A stretch of DNA of 64,000 nucleotides from Isoetes taiwanensis (taxonomy: Eukaryota > Streptophyta > Lycopodiopsida > Isoetales > Isoetaceae). Below the pieces are notes generated by a model. That model searched no databases. It had not been told where the DNA came from and saw nothing but the letters and a program-made list of their open reading frames with translations. Below, in pieces: positions 1-10,840 of the stretch. Made by a program: the position numbers and the translations under genes. The number at the start of each line of letters is the position of its first letter. Within the stretch, counting starts at the first letter, position 1. Location: NCBI GenBank assembly GCA_021234155.1, contig JAJEKV010000036.1, positions 8,755,426-8,819,425 of the forward strand, in the 5' to 3' direction.

Positions 1-1085
1 ATTATTCCTGCCAAGCTTGGTTAATTCATAGACAGAACCATAATCATTGTTATGGTGTGAAGTGCTGTAAGCATGTAGTAAGTGCTATGGTCATGATCAT
101 GATCATGGTCTGAACCATATTCTGAGCCATGGTATGAAGAATGACCAGGATAATAGTTGTGGCAATCAAATTGTTGCTATTTGCCTGTGTTGACAAAGTA
201 TAATAATGTGCTGTCTAAAACACTGCAGACTTCCGTATGTTTTCAGCTTCTTCAACATCTTATGTATTGTGATTTTTGCAGCTTTGAATCCACCTCAACG
301 GAATGAACACACGCATCATTTCGATTAGTAATGGTGGACCAAGAGTTATTTTTTATACCAAAAGGTTTTATTCCAAGAGCATCATAAAGAAAATCATGAT
401 TAATTTTATGGTTGCAAGCAGAAATAGAATAATGACATGAATAACATGCATAAGAGATCATAAAAAAGAACAAGTACTCCATATTCACCGAAAGCTAACG
501 ATAGCGAAGTTGCAGCCTTCGAAGACATTCAGGTTTTACGACTCAGATGCTATCCCCTATTCTACTTTTAGTTCTCAAATCATTATCCTTTCATAGGTCT
601 TTCAAGAAAGAAAAAAAAAAAAAAAGAGAAAACGCTTATTTGCTTACCTCGCGAATTAACTATTGTACAATAATAGAGCTGGAAAGAAGGAAAAAAAGAT
701 GAAAGAGGAAGATGCTTATCGTAAATTGTCTTCCGGCGAAATAGCTGGGACTTCAGTCTTTTGCAGCAAAAAGGGTAACCGCAGGGCTCTGCTTTTGTTG
801 AGCAATCAGCCACGGTAGTCTTAATCAGATTAAATATTTTTATAAAACCCTGAATCTAAACCCGCCCATGTAAATATGGTTGGATCTTGTATAGAAGCTA
901 TGAAGAAAGAGAAACAGCGGCCAAACCATAAGCAACTTCTTTGTGCATCCATCGGTTATGGCAGAAGAGAGTCTTTTTTGGTGGCTATGGCAGCTTTTCG
1001 ATCCAAGAAGCTCCAAAAACATGCAAAATTAGAACCAAGATTTGGGAGAGAAGAATTGGCGATGGAGGGGTTATGGGGCTTCAAA
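1..1085. repeat. 5.2 kb duplicated block, copy 1, part a
   Basis: This stretch matches 26678-27746 nearly base for base, apart from small indels and a cluster of CAG/CTG differences. It is the first part of copy 1 of a directly repeated 5.2 kb block and may extend left of the window. No gene is supported in it: the short open frames are interrupted differently in the two copies. It ends at AAA, which is duplicated on the far side of the CACTA element. Confidence 0.93.
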
Positions 1086-1118
1086 CACAACAAGAAAAGG
1101 GTCATTTAGCGACGTCTA
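1086..1118 (+). repeat. Left terminal inverted repeat of the CACTA element
   Basis: Starts CACAACAAGAAAAGGGTCAT and continues to GCGACGTC. It pairs with the right end at 7807-7839 with a few mismatches. AAA precedes it (1083-1085). Confidence 0.93.
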
Positions 1119-1295
1119 TAGCGACGTCTGAGCGACGTCTATGCGACGTCTGACGGCGTCGCACAGACGTCGTTGCAGACACGTCGCATGCGACGTCGGC
1201 AGGCGTCGCTCAGACGTCGCGCAGACGTGACTCAGACGTGACTCAGACGTCGCTCAGACGTCGCGTGCGACGTGACGTCGCGTGCGACGTGGTGT
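1119..1295. repeat. Left subterminal GCGACGTC-type motif array
   Basis: Dense, irregularly spaced variants of GCGACGTC, CAGACGTCG and GTGCGACGT, on both strands because the core is near-palindromic. By analogy with En/Spm these would be binding sites for an element-encoded DNA-binding protein; that role is inferred. An A-rich low-complexity tract follows at 1300-1335. Confidence 0.85.
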
Positions 1296-2027
1296 ACGAA
1301 AAAAAAAATAAAAAAAAATAAAAAAAATAAAAAAAGGAAAGAATTTTAATAGTTAGTTACAATATCATATACAAGAGGCAAGAGGCGAGTAGTGGCTATC
1401 TTTACGTGTTCCCTGTTAGGGGAAAACCCGTATAGCCAATTCTATAACAATACGACCAATATTAGACAATGACATTGAAAGTTAACGTGAACTAAGAGTT
1501 TATAGCACTTACGAATCTATGTAAAAAGCCTTTTCGGCCGCCAGAACCCAAGTGAGACGGAATTCGTTTGCTTGAAGTTGCCTTGGCAGTCCGTGAGGCA
1601 GATGTTTTTTCTTGGAATCCTTTGCACGTTCGAAAGTGATCTGATTGCAAGGAATACAACATGACAAGTTAAATGTCTTATTTCGAATTGAACGAATGGC
1701 AACAAATAACAAATACCTTGATATCTTCCTTATGGACAGATTAAGCGGTTTCGGGACCTTTGACCAATCGCCTCCCAATTTTTTGGCTCGACTTCAATTT
1801 TGCAATCACTCTTTGCCTTTTCTATAAATCGATAGATTAACACAAAATAAAAGAATAAAAATAAGACTATGACTAGGTCATGTACCTTCTTTTTTTTGAA
1901 GCGGCTCCCCATCATCGAAATGAGCCCCTTCCAAATCGGATTAGTTTGGATTAAAAGCTAGAGTTGGCTAACATACGCTTTAGGGTTATAAGCTAGATTT
2001 GGCCACCTCTACCTAAGAATTACAAGA
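1296..2027. other. CACTA interior without recognised gene
   Basis: Begins with A-rich simple sequence. No frame resembles a transposase or a captured host gene; the short frames on both strands lack recognisable motifs. Confidence 0.6.
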
Positions 2028-2320
2028 AAAGTCGACTTGGACCCGAACACCTGGTCGTCTCCACTCGTAGTGGAGCCTACCGTGCCCTTGAACAAGCCAC
2101 TACAATTTTATTTTAAACCTAAAAAAATAACAAGTGGTTAGGGACTTGAACCCGGGTACGTGGCCCTCTCCACTCTAGGTGGAGCCGGCCGTGCCCTTGA
2201 ACAAGCCACTCCTTAACCTAGGAAAAATATATGATCGTAGTGAAGTGGACTTCGAACCCGGGTACATGGTCCTCCCCACTCTAGGTGGAGCCGACCCGTG
2301 CCCTTGAACAAGCCACTCCA
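2028..2320 (-). repeat. Three tRNA-like repeats in tandem
   Basis: Three units of about 75-80 bp (near 2028-2101, 2131-2210, 2238-2320) share a core ending in TGCCCTTGAACAAGCCACT on the plus strand. Read on the minus strand, each starts AGTGGCTTGTTCAAGGGCA and ends in GGGTTCAAGTCC or GGGTTCGAAGTCC, close to the pol III B box. No full cloverleaf with anticodon arm could be assigned, so these are called tRNA-like or SINE-like, not tRNA genes. Unit 1 is the most diverged. Confidence 0.55.
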
Positions 2321-2464
2321 TCAATTTTTTTTAACCTGCTTAAAATTATAAAAATAAAATGCAAGCGCGATCAACTTACCAAAAGAAGGACGTGTGTAAC
2401 AAGATCCTGACGGGTCCAAATCGAAATAGAAAGCAACAAAGAGTTAGAAGAATAAGAACAACGG

Positions 2465-2800
2465 AAAAAAAGATTGAAAAAAAAAAAAAAAAAAAAAAAA
2501 AAGAAGATGAAGAAATAGTAAAACAAGAAAGAAAAAAAATGAATGAATCAAAGAAGAAGAGAAGGGTGGGAGAAAGAAGAGAAGGGGAAAGAGGAGAAAA
2601 AAGAAATTAGGGGAAGAAAGAGAAGAATGGAAGAAATAAGAGAATGAAATGGAAGAAGATAGAAGAATGGAAGAATGGAAGAGTGAAATAAGGGAAGAAT
2701 CGAAGAAAGAAATGAGGAATGAAGGAAAAAGAAGAAGAATGAAGAAACAAGAAGAAGAAAAAAAAGGAAAGAGATAGAAAAAAAAATTTGAAATCTACAC
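2465..2800. repeat. Purine (GA/A) tract
   Basis: About 330 bases of almost pure A and G on the plus strand, starting with a poly-A run and continuing as GAAGAA/GGAAGA variants. An open frame crosses part of it (2359-2610), but its Lys/Glu/Arg composition is what any purine tract would give. Confidence 0.85.
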
Positions 2801-2969
2801 TAAATCATTCAATCCAAAAAACCATTCAATCCAAAAACCATGATCTACTAACCTTAAAAAGAGTGCTTGCAAGTCGTTCAAGGTCGTAGCGCCGAAGATC
2901 GCCCAAAATAGTCGATAGAAGGAAGCCTAGGAATGGTCCCGGAAAAGACGGCCCGCGGGACTGTAAAAA

Positions 2970-3085
2970 ACACACGGCGTCGCATGCGACGTAATTTTGA
3001 AATCGTATATACGATTTCAAAATCGTATATACGGTTTAACGTCGCATGCGACGTGTCCGCGACGTATTTTGTTATAGCGACGTCT
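2970..3085. repeat. Internal palindromic GTCGCATGCGAC motifs
   Basis: Two copies of CGTCGCATGCGACGT flank a palindromic ATCGTATATACGAT stretch, followed by TAGCGACGTCTAA. These match the subterminal motif family at the element's ends although they lie 1.9 kb inside it. They may mark the end of a nested or ancestral smaller element. Confidence 0.6.
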
Positions 3086-3229
3086 AACACTTTTTAATTT
3101 TTTTGGTGCCTTTTTTTCATCTGATGGTCATGAAAGTTTGTCCTTATGCTAATTTGGACATTCCCGAGTCATATATGCAGTCAAAATCGCATTCCGGATT
3201 TAACCAATCTTCTATTGCTACTACTTACG

Positions 3230-6200
3230 AATGTTTGAGCCTGGGGTGGCATGTTTGAAGCCTGGGGTGGCGGTTTGATAAGTTCTCCCGGACGGATGTT
3301 GGATTTTTTTGGCTCTTATCGAACGAGGGCCCTTGAACGAAGGATTCAATGGTCGGATAGGGGACCCGAGATCCCGGGAGTGTGGTCTTTAGCGTCACGG
3401 CCACCGAAGTCTTTGCCGCCAAAAGGCTACCTTGGGAAACTTTTTGGGGCTCGCCTCTTGGGGTTCGGACTCTCCCCTCTAATGAGACGGCCTTGCAAGG
3501 TCCTGGCCTTGTTTGACTTGGGCAAGTGTGCCAGCTCGGCTGCCCAACAACAGGCTGCCCGGACCGTTCTAATGCAAACACTTTGATCTAAACCTTGTCC
3601 GGAAATTTTGAAAACTGGCCTGTATGTTGGCGATGACTTAGGAAGCCTGCTGACAAAAAATCAGAATTTAATTCCGTACTATGCATTAATTACGAATTTA
3701 TGAATGTCTTGCTACTGCAAAAGCTGCCCTTTACTTCTAACTGCCACAACGGGAGGAGTACAGATCCAAACTCCATTCCGTCAGTTCCCCTTGCTTCGCG
3801 TTCTCAACTGCATCTTATCGGCCAAGTCCCAAGTGCAAAAGACCAAAACTCGGCACCTAAAATGCAAACCCTGCTAGAACCTGGCAACTCATAGGGTTTA
3901 CGTTTCGGAGGCTCTATCCTTGTCAGATTCGACTAGGACCTTGCGCCGTGTCTTGACGTAGAGGAGTGGTGTTGACGCCAGAGCACGGACCCTAAAAACC
4001 ACCTGGAAGCAGCTTGCCCCAAAAGTCCTCTCCCGAAGGCCCTGGCGACGGACGGGCAACTTCCCGTCTTCGGAATCGTGATTCGGCTCTGCCAATGGAC
4101 TCGGAATGTCGACATTGTCCTGGTGACCAAGTTTCGTGGCCAGAAGACCACCCCTTCTCGAGGAAGCGTCAAACTATCTCATGTCCAACACACTCGTAGT
4201 CAATTGGCTTACGAGGTGGCTATCGAATACTGCAACGTAGGGCGTAAGTGTTTCTTTCTTTTGCAAAACTGACTGTGAAACTTGGTCTCTAGGGTAATTT
4301 CGGCCTCGCGGACGATGTGGTGAAGTCAAATCGCCATTCCGGAGCCTCCGCAATATCTGAACGACAAAACACTTTGGTTTCTACACGGTCGACCGCAGGA
4401 CGCTTCGCGGTTTGATAAGTTCTCCCGGACGGATGTTGGATTTTTTTGGACCTTATCGAGACAGGGCCCTTGAACGAAGGATTCAACGGTTGGATAGGGG
4501 AACCGAGATCCGGGAGTGTGGTCTTTAGCGTACGGCCCCCCGGGGGAGCGCTGCCAGGAAAGGCTGCCTCGGGAAACTTTTTGGGGCTCGCCTCTTGGAG
4601 TTCGGACTCTCCCCTCTAATGAGACAGCCTTGCAAGGTCCTGGCCTTGTTTGACTTGGGCAAGTGTGCCAGCTCGGCTGCCCAACAACAGGCTGCCCGGA
4701 CCGTTCTAATGCAAACACTTTGATCTAAACCTTGTCCGGAAATTTTGAAAACTGGCCTGTATGTTGGCGATGACTTAGGAAGCCTGCTGACAAAAAATCA
4801 GAATTTAGTTCCGTACTATGCATTAATTACGAATTTATGAATGTCTTGCTACTGCAAAAGCTGCCCTTTACTTCTAACTGCCACAACGGGAGGAGTATAG
4901 ATCCAAACTCCATTCCGTCAGTTCCCCTTGCTTCCGTTCTCAACTGCATCTTATCGGCCAAGTCCCAAGTGCAAAGGACCAAAACTCGGCATCCAAAACG
5001 CAAACCCTGCTAGAACCTGGCAACTCATAGGGTTTACATTTCGGAGGCTCTATCCTTGTCAGATTCGACTAGAACCTTGCGCCGTGTCTTGATGTAGAGG
5101 GGGGGTTGGCCGCCGAAGCACGGACCCTAAAACCACACAAGCGGCTTGCCCCAAAAGTCCTCTCCCGAAGGCCCTGGCGATGGACGTGCAACTTCCCCTC
5201 TCCAGAATTGTGATTCGGCTCTGCCAATGGACTCGGAACGTCGACATTGCCCTGGGGACCAAGTTTCATGGGCAAAAGACCACCCCTTCTCGAGGTAGCG
5301 TCAAACTATCTCATGTCGAACACACTCGTAGTCAATTGGCCTAGGAGGTGGCTGTCGAAAGGGCGTAAGTGTCTTTCTTTTGCAAAACTGACCGTGCAAC
5401 TTGGTCTCTAGGGTAATTTCGGCCTCCCGGATGATGTGGCGAAGTCGAATCACCATTCCGGAGCCTCCGCAATGTCTGAACGACAAAACACTTTGGTTTC
5501 TACACGGTCGACCGCAGGACGCTTCGCGGTTTGATAAGTTCTCACGGACGGATGTTGAATTTTGTTGGACCTTATCGAGACAGGGCCCTTAAACGAAGGA
5601 TTCAACGGTCGGATAGGGGAGCTGAGATCCGGGAGTGTGGTCTTTAGCGTATGGCCCCCCGGGGGAGCGTTGCCAGGAAAGGCTGCCTCGGGAAACTTTT
5701 TGGGGCTCGGCTCCTGGGGTCCGGACTCTCCCCTCTAATGAGGTGGCCTTGCAAGGTCCTGGCCTTGTTTGACTTGGGCAAGTGTGCCAGCTCGGCTGCC
5801 CAACAACAGGCTGCCCGGACCGTTCTAATGCAAACACTTTGATCTAAATCTTGTCCAGAAATTTTGAAAACTGGCCTGTATGTTGGCGATGACTTAGGAA
5901 GCCTGTTGACAAAAAATCAGAATTTAATTCCGTACTATGCATTAATTACGAATTTATGAATGTCTTGCTACTTTAAAAAGGCGCCTTTACTTCTAACCGC
6001 CACAACGGGAGGAGTACAGATCCAAACTCCATTCCGTCTGGTTCCCTTGCTTCGCGTTCTCAACTGCATCTTATCGGCCAAGTCCCAAATGCAAAAGACC
6101 AAAACTCGGCACCCAAAACGCAAACCCCGCTAGAACACGGCAACTCATAGGGTTTACGTTTGAGGCTCTATCCTTGTCGATTCGACTAGGACCTTGCGGC

Positions 6201-7260
6201 GTCTTGGCGTAGGGGGTTGTTGACACCGGCGGGGACCCTAAAACCATCCGGAAGCGGCTTGCCCCAAAAGTCCTCTTCCGAAGGCCCTGGCGACGGACGG
6301 GCAACTTCCCCTCTCCGGAATCATGATTCGGCTCTGCCAATGGACTCAAAACATCGACATTGCCCTGGGGACCAAGTTTCCTGGCCAGAAGACCACCCCT
6401 TCTTGAGGAAGCGTCAAACTATCTCATGTCCAACACACTTTCGTAGTCAATTGGCCTAGGAGGTGGGCGTCGAATCTTTACAAACGTAGGGCGTAAGTGT
6501 TTCTTTCTTTTGCAAAAATGACCGTGCAACTTAGTCTCTAGGGTAATTTCGGCCTCCCGGACGATGTGGCGAAGTCGAATCGCCATTCCGGAGCCTCCGC
6601 AATGTCCGAACGACAAAACACTTTGGTTTCTACACGGTCGACCGCAGGACGCTTCGCGGTTTCATAAGTTCTCCCAGACGGATGTTGGATTTTTTTGGAC
6701 CTTATCGAGCGGGGCCCTTGAACGAAGGATTCAAATCGGTCCGGATAGGGGAACCGAGATCCCGGAGTGTGGTCTTTAGCGTCTGACCCCCCCGGAGCTG
6801 CCGAAAAGGCTGCCTCGGGAAACTTTTTGTGGCTCGCCTCTTGGGGTTAGGACTCTCCCCTCTAATGAGGCGGCCTTGCAAGGTCCTGGCCTTGTTTGAC
6901 TTGGGCAAGTATGCCACTCATGGTTTGCCCAACAACAGTTTCGGACCGCACTAATGCAAACACTTTGATCTAAACCTTGTCTGAAATTTTGAAAACTGGC
7001 ATGTACGTTGGCGATGACTTAGGAAGCCTGCTGACAAAAAATCAGAATTTAATTCCTTACTATGCGCTAATTACGAATTTATGAATGTCTTGCTACTGCC
7101 CAACAACAGTACGCCTAGACCGTTCCAATGCTACCTATTTGATCAGAACTTTATCCGAAATTCTAAAAATTTGCCTGTATCTTTGGGGATGACCTAGGAA
7201 GCCAACTGACAAAAAATCAGAATTTAATTCCATACCATGCATTAATTACGAATTTATGAA
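3230..7260. repeat. Four direct repeats of a 1.13 kb unit inside the CACTA element
   Basis: The landmark CGGTTTGATAAGTTCTC recurs at 3271, 4408, 5527 and 6657 (the last with one change), giving unit lengths near 1137, 1119 and 1130. Units differ by scattered substitutions and short indels. A minus-strand frame of about 80-130 codons starting MFALERSGQPVVG appears in units 1-3 but has different C-terminal ends and is broken in unit 4, so no gene is called. Related DNA lies outside the element at about 9355-9830, where the two halves of the unit are in opposite relative orientation. Confidence 0.88.
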
Positions 7261-7359
7261 GCATGAATGCAAAAGAACGCATAACTAAAAAATTCTGCAT
7301 CGAAAAAAGGTGGAATTTTGATAAGCGGTTACAACGTGCGGTCGCGGACATGAGAAAAA

Positions 7360-7575
7360 TATTTCACTAGGATATGCGGTGTTGGTGCACGATGAAATAG
7401 CTCGAGTCTTCCGAGCTCACATGCTTTGCCACAAAAGTTCTCTTCACGAAGGCCACGGCGATGGACGAGCAATTCCCTCTCAAAACCATGATTTGGCTCT
7501 TCCAATGGACTCGAATATCGACATTACCACGGGGACCAACTTTAGCGTGGTCGAAGACCACCCTTGTTCTCCAAA
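7360..7575. repeat. Diverged partial fifth copy of the 1.13 kb unit
   Basis: Shares landmarks with the middle of the unit, including CACAAAAGT, GAAGGCC, the GGCGATGGACG core and CCAATGGACTCG, but is clearly more diverged than units 1-4. Confidence 0.6.
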
Positions 7576-7584
7576 AGAACAAAA

Positions 7585-7806
7585 GTACACTAGGCGTCCG
7601 GCCAGGCGTCCGTAGCGGCGCCACGTCGCACAAAAGTGACGCCGCGCGATGCGGCGTGGTCGTAGGCGTGGCGCACTGGCGTGGCGGATCTGCCACGCCC
7701 GCGGTGTCGACGTCGCCGCGACACGTCGCATGCGGCGGTGTCGCGGCGACGGCGTCATCGCGGTGGCGTTATTTGCGCGGCGTCACGCCGCACGGGCGTC
7801 CGCAAG
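7585..7806. repeat. Right subterminal GC-rich motif array
   Basis: GC-rich stretch of GGCGTC, GCGGCG and CGTCGC variants mirroring the left end, though richer in GGCGT than in GACGTC. Overlapping open frames on both strands are explained by the lack of A/T stop codons in GC-rich repeats. Confidence 0.75.
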
Positions 7807-7839
7807 CCCACGTCGCTAAATGTCCATTCTCTTGTTGTG
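7807..7839 (-). repeat. Right terminal inverted repeat of the CACTA element
   Basis: Ends CATTCTCTTGTTGTG; its reverse complement begins CACAACAAGAGAATGGACAT, matching the left end. AAA (7840-7842) follows as the second target-site copy. Confidence 0.93.
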
Positions 7840-8044
7840 AAATCTGGAGCTAATCGGACAAGGGCTTCGCAAATCCGACAATAGAGATGCAAATTCGGCA
7901 GCCCATCGCCATAATCTGCAGCATGGAGACAAGTCCGAAACGACCCATCGCCATAGAATCGCGGCGGGGAGGCAAATCTAGAATCAATATAGACATGCCA
8001 AAATGAGCGCCATACGAAAATGAGGGCCTAAGGCGGGAACGTAG

Positions 8045-8176
8045 ACAAACAAAAACGACAAGCCAATAGGATGATAGGGCCTGGATCGAAATCCAGGCCG
8101 TTCATCTACACCAAATGACAGGCCAATAGGATGATAGGGCCTGGATCAAAATCCAGGCCGTTCATCTCCACTGTTG
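8045..8176. repeat. Two tandem copies of a 60 bp palindrome-bearing unit
   Basis: The unit contains CCAATAGGATGATAGGGCCT and an arm pair GGCCTGGAT / ATCCAGGCC. It is present twice here and twice at the matching place in copy 2 (27956-28075), so it predates the large duplication. Confidence 0.8.
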
Positions 8177-9354
8177 GATCAAATATCTTTTTATAATAGT
8201 ATCAAAACATATTTTCGTTCTAAGCGATCCTTACATACCATGGTGTAGCACTTCGCTTGCTCCATGCTTAGTGCACTATCTACACTTGCACTTTCCCTTG
8301 AGGCAATTATCTGCATGCTATGTTCATGTATGGGTTCCATCGAACAAAACTAGCATGCAACATCAGGTCCTATATCTACCACTACAACATTTTCCCATGA
8401 GAATACATCCTGCATGGGTCTGCAACTCAACATATCGTTGCCATCATGCAACAATAAATTGCATGTATATACTTGATAGTCATCCAAATATTAAATTAGA
8501 AAACATGAGGGTCTGCAATTCAACATATTGTTGCCATCATGCAACATAAAATTGCATGTCTAACATGACAATCATCCAATATTAAAATATAAAACATGGC
8601 GCACCTTAAGGTTTAAGGACATGCCATCTTGCTATTTAACTTCTACATGTGCCATGCTTCATGTTCATTCTAAACAGTACAAGGAAAAACAATGGGTCCA
8701 TTATTTTCCTTGCAAATGTCAGTTGTCAGAAATTTCTTTTGGGACAAATTTCAAATTCCAGTTCATAGTCAGGCTTAGCAAGAATAACCTAGCTAGCATG
8801 ATGTCTTATGGGTAGGTCAACATAATGCCATATAGGTCACCCTCTTACTGATTTAATGTAAAATCAGATCCATGGCAAATTCAAGTGAGAAATCAATGGA
8901 CCATGGCAGACTGAAAAACAAGATTAGAGAATATTACCATTTGAAATAATGTCAATTGATTAATGTCAATGGGTTAAGCTCCATGTTCATGGTAGGGCTC
9001 AGCTAGAAATAACCTAGCATGTTTCATGTCTTATACGTGCTACGCCTGCATTTTCCCTTGAGAAAATATCCAGCATGGTCTGAAAGTCAATATCCCCATG
9101 TCAAAGTAATGTGCATGCTCCAGTTAGTTCCAGGCATCAGGATGCTAGGTCTTTGCGGGAGGTAAAAAGTTGCAACATTGTGGACAACACCCATAGACTA
9201 GCATGACAACAAGTTATGGTGTCAGTGCTTGGACCAATGCTTTGTTGGGATATTCCCCTCCATATCAAATATCCAAGGCGTAAGACTTATATGGAGATAC
9301 CATCCTTCCGAGGAGTTTTAAAGATCTGTCTTCTGGCATCAACACCCTTCCTCT

Positions 9355-9830
9355 ATGTCATGGCACGATGCAAGATCCTAGATGAATTTGACTAGGATAT
9401 GCCTCCAAAACCCTTCAAGAACCTAGCAACACACAGGGTTTACGTTTTGGAGGCCATATCATAGTCAGATTTGTCCAGGACCTTGCACCGTGTCAGCACT
9501 TAGAGGGAGGGTGTTGACGCTTAGAAGACGAAACCCTAAAACCTTCCGTATGCGACTTGTTTCAAATGTCCTCTCCCTATAGCCACGGCAGCGGATCAGC
9601 AATTCTCGCTCGAACTATGAATTGGCTCTTCCAATGGACTTAAAACGTTGACATAACCATGTGGACCAAGATCGGTCCAGAGAACTTAACAACTATGAAG
9701 CGTCATGCAGCCAACCATGTAAAAACCTAAGTATTTTATCGTTCAGGCGGTACAGCGGCTCCAAAATGGTGATTCGACTTCGCCATATTTTCCGGAATAG
9801 TAAAATTCCCCTAGTGACCAAGTTACACCT
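9355..9830. repeat. Relative of the CACTA internal 1.13 kb unit, halves inverted
   Basis: About 9400-9650 runs parallel to 3885-4140, sharing the CATAGGGTTTACGTTT-like landmark, GACCTTGC.CCGTGTC and CCAATGGACT. About 9690-9830 matches the region near 4280-4420 only when reverse complemented. The open frame at 9661-9909 comes from this repeat and is not called a gene. Also present at 29260-29720. Confidence 0.65.
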
Positions 9831-10462
9831 GTTTGTGTTATCAGTTATAAGCAGCTTGCTCAGTTATTACCTGTGCGATATGATCATCCAATATTCGACG
9901 TTCTTCTGAAATATTCAAAACGGAAAAACATTATTGTGAAGGTTCATGTCAATGGCACTCAATGGTTGCATTTGAATTTTGTATGTAACATGTATTAGAG
10001 TATGCAACTTATCTGGCAAACACTGCTCAAACACTGCTAATTCGATATGTAAAGTTCTTTTCTAAAGCAAGCTTTGTCAAATATCACCATCTAAATTTTG
10101 AACTATTTGCGAAGGTCCAAATGAATAACACTATTCATTTGGTATTTGACCGGATCAATATTTGTTAGTTGACCGGCAATGCATCATTCACAAATTTAAC
10201 TTTTTTCTCTTCTTCGATCATCGTGCCGGAAGACCAAGCGTCCGATTCGGCTACTACAACTTTGATTCTCTAACAAATTACAGACGGTCTCCTGCAATAT
10301 GGCTTGAAACTTTCTAAAAGAACCACGTATTCGACCTCCAGGCAAAAATCTTGTACCACCAAATTCGACCTCCCTGTAGAAATCTTGTACCACCGAGTAT
10401 AGATAACGATAGGCTAATTTGAGTGCAATCCACAGTTCCCATGTGCATCATGATCATAAGTT

Positions 10463-10837
10463 GATATTAAACTTTCTGGACTGAGTGAGGATGAGGAAGA
10501 TGTTAATAAAGCTGTTGATTCTTTCTTTAAGAATACAATGTTTTTGCATGATCCAGACTTCTCTACTTGCTATCGCATTGGCAAGAAGCAGGATGGTAAA
10601 CCCAGGCCAATCATAATTCGTTTTAAAGATGCTCATGCTCGAGATCGAGTTATGCAGAACCGTGGAGCTCTAAAAGGCCAAAAACTTTGGTTGAATGACG
10701 ATCTTACACCGCAGCAACAAGCAGAATTTCGAGTACTTCTTGAAAGAGCGAAGCAATTGAAAAGTGAAGGAAAGCAAGCATATGTACAGGATGGCCGAGT
10801 ATGGGTTCGTAAGAATGGTAAATCAATTCCATGCTAG
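10463..10837 (+). pseudogene. LINE-A ORF1, C-terminal part
   Basis: The frame is open from the insertion point at 10463, upstream of the first ATG (10538), so the N-terminus was lost by 5' truncation. It resembles the C-terminal half of LINE ORF1 RNA-binding proteins: YRIGKK near the start, KPRPIIIRF, a RDRVMQNR helix, then LNDDLTP and a terminal GRVWVRKNGK strand pair. Such proteins coat element RNA in the cytoplasm. The stop at 10835-10837 is directly followed by the ORF2 frame. Family assignment rests on the motif pattern only. Confidence 0.75.
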
Positions 10838-10840
10838 GGA

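Larger units (their letters stand above)
1086..7839. mobile_element. Non-autonomous CACTA (EnSpm/CMC) DNA transposon, 6754 bp
   Basis: Both ends are fixed by comparison with the uninterrupted site at 27741-27750. Copy 1 reads TTCAAA, then the element, then AAATCTGG; copy 2 reads TTCAAATCTGG. The TSD is therefore AAA, the 3 bp length expected of CACTA elements. Terminal inverted repeats start CACAACAAGA on the left and, read inward, CACAACAAGA on the right, and stay similar through CATTTAGCGACGT. Both ends carry dense GCGACGTC-like subterminal motifs, which in En/Spm are bound by the transposase-associated protein. No TNPD-like transposase frame is visible, so mobility would depend on a relative elsewhere. 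The interior holds an A-rich tract, a tRNA-like triplet repeat, a purine tract and four copies of a 1.13 kb unit. Confidence 0.92.
7840..10460. repeat. 5.2 kb duplicated block, copy 1, part b
   Basis: Collinear with 27744-30354. About 8000-9300 is almost identical between copies, while 7850-7980 and 9510-9610 hold clustered differences. A 17 bp indel near 8770 separates the copies. No gene is supported: the frames found in both copies lack recognisable domains. Confidence 0.93.

Noticed and set aside
252-488. Small membrane-like protein present in both block copies
   Set aside because: No family is recognised, and the frame's end differs between copies because of the CAG/CTG indels.
2359-2610. 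Lys/Glu-rich protein
   Set aside because: Produced by the purine tract and poly-A run.
3225-5837. Minus-strand frame starting MFALERSGQPVVG repeated in the 1.13 kb units as a possible gene family
   Set aside because: It differs in length and C-terminus in each unit, is broken in the fourth, and has no recognisable domain; DNA-level repetition explains it.
9661-9909. Frame present in both block copies (9661-9909, 29549-29800) as a conserved small protein
   Set aside because: Conservation comes from the recent duplication of the DNA, and the start lies in a dispersed repeat.
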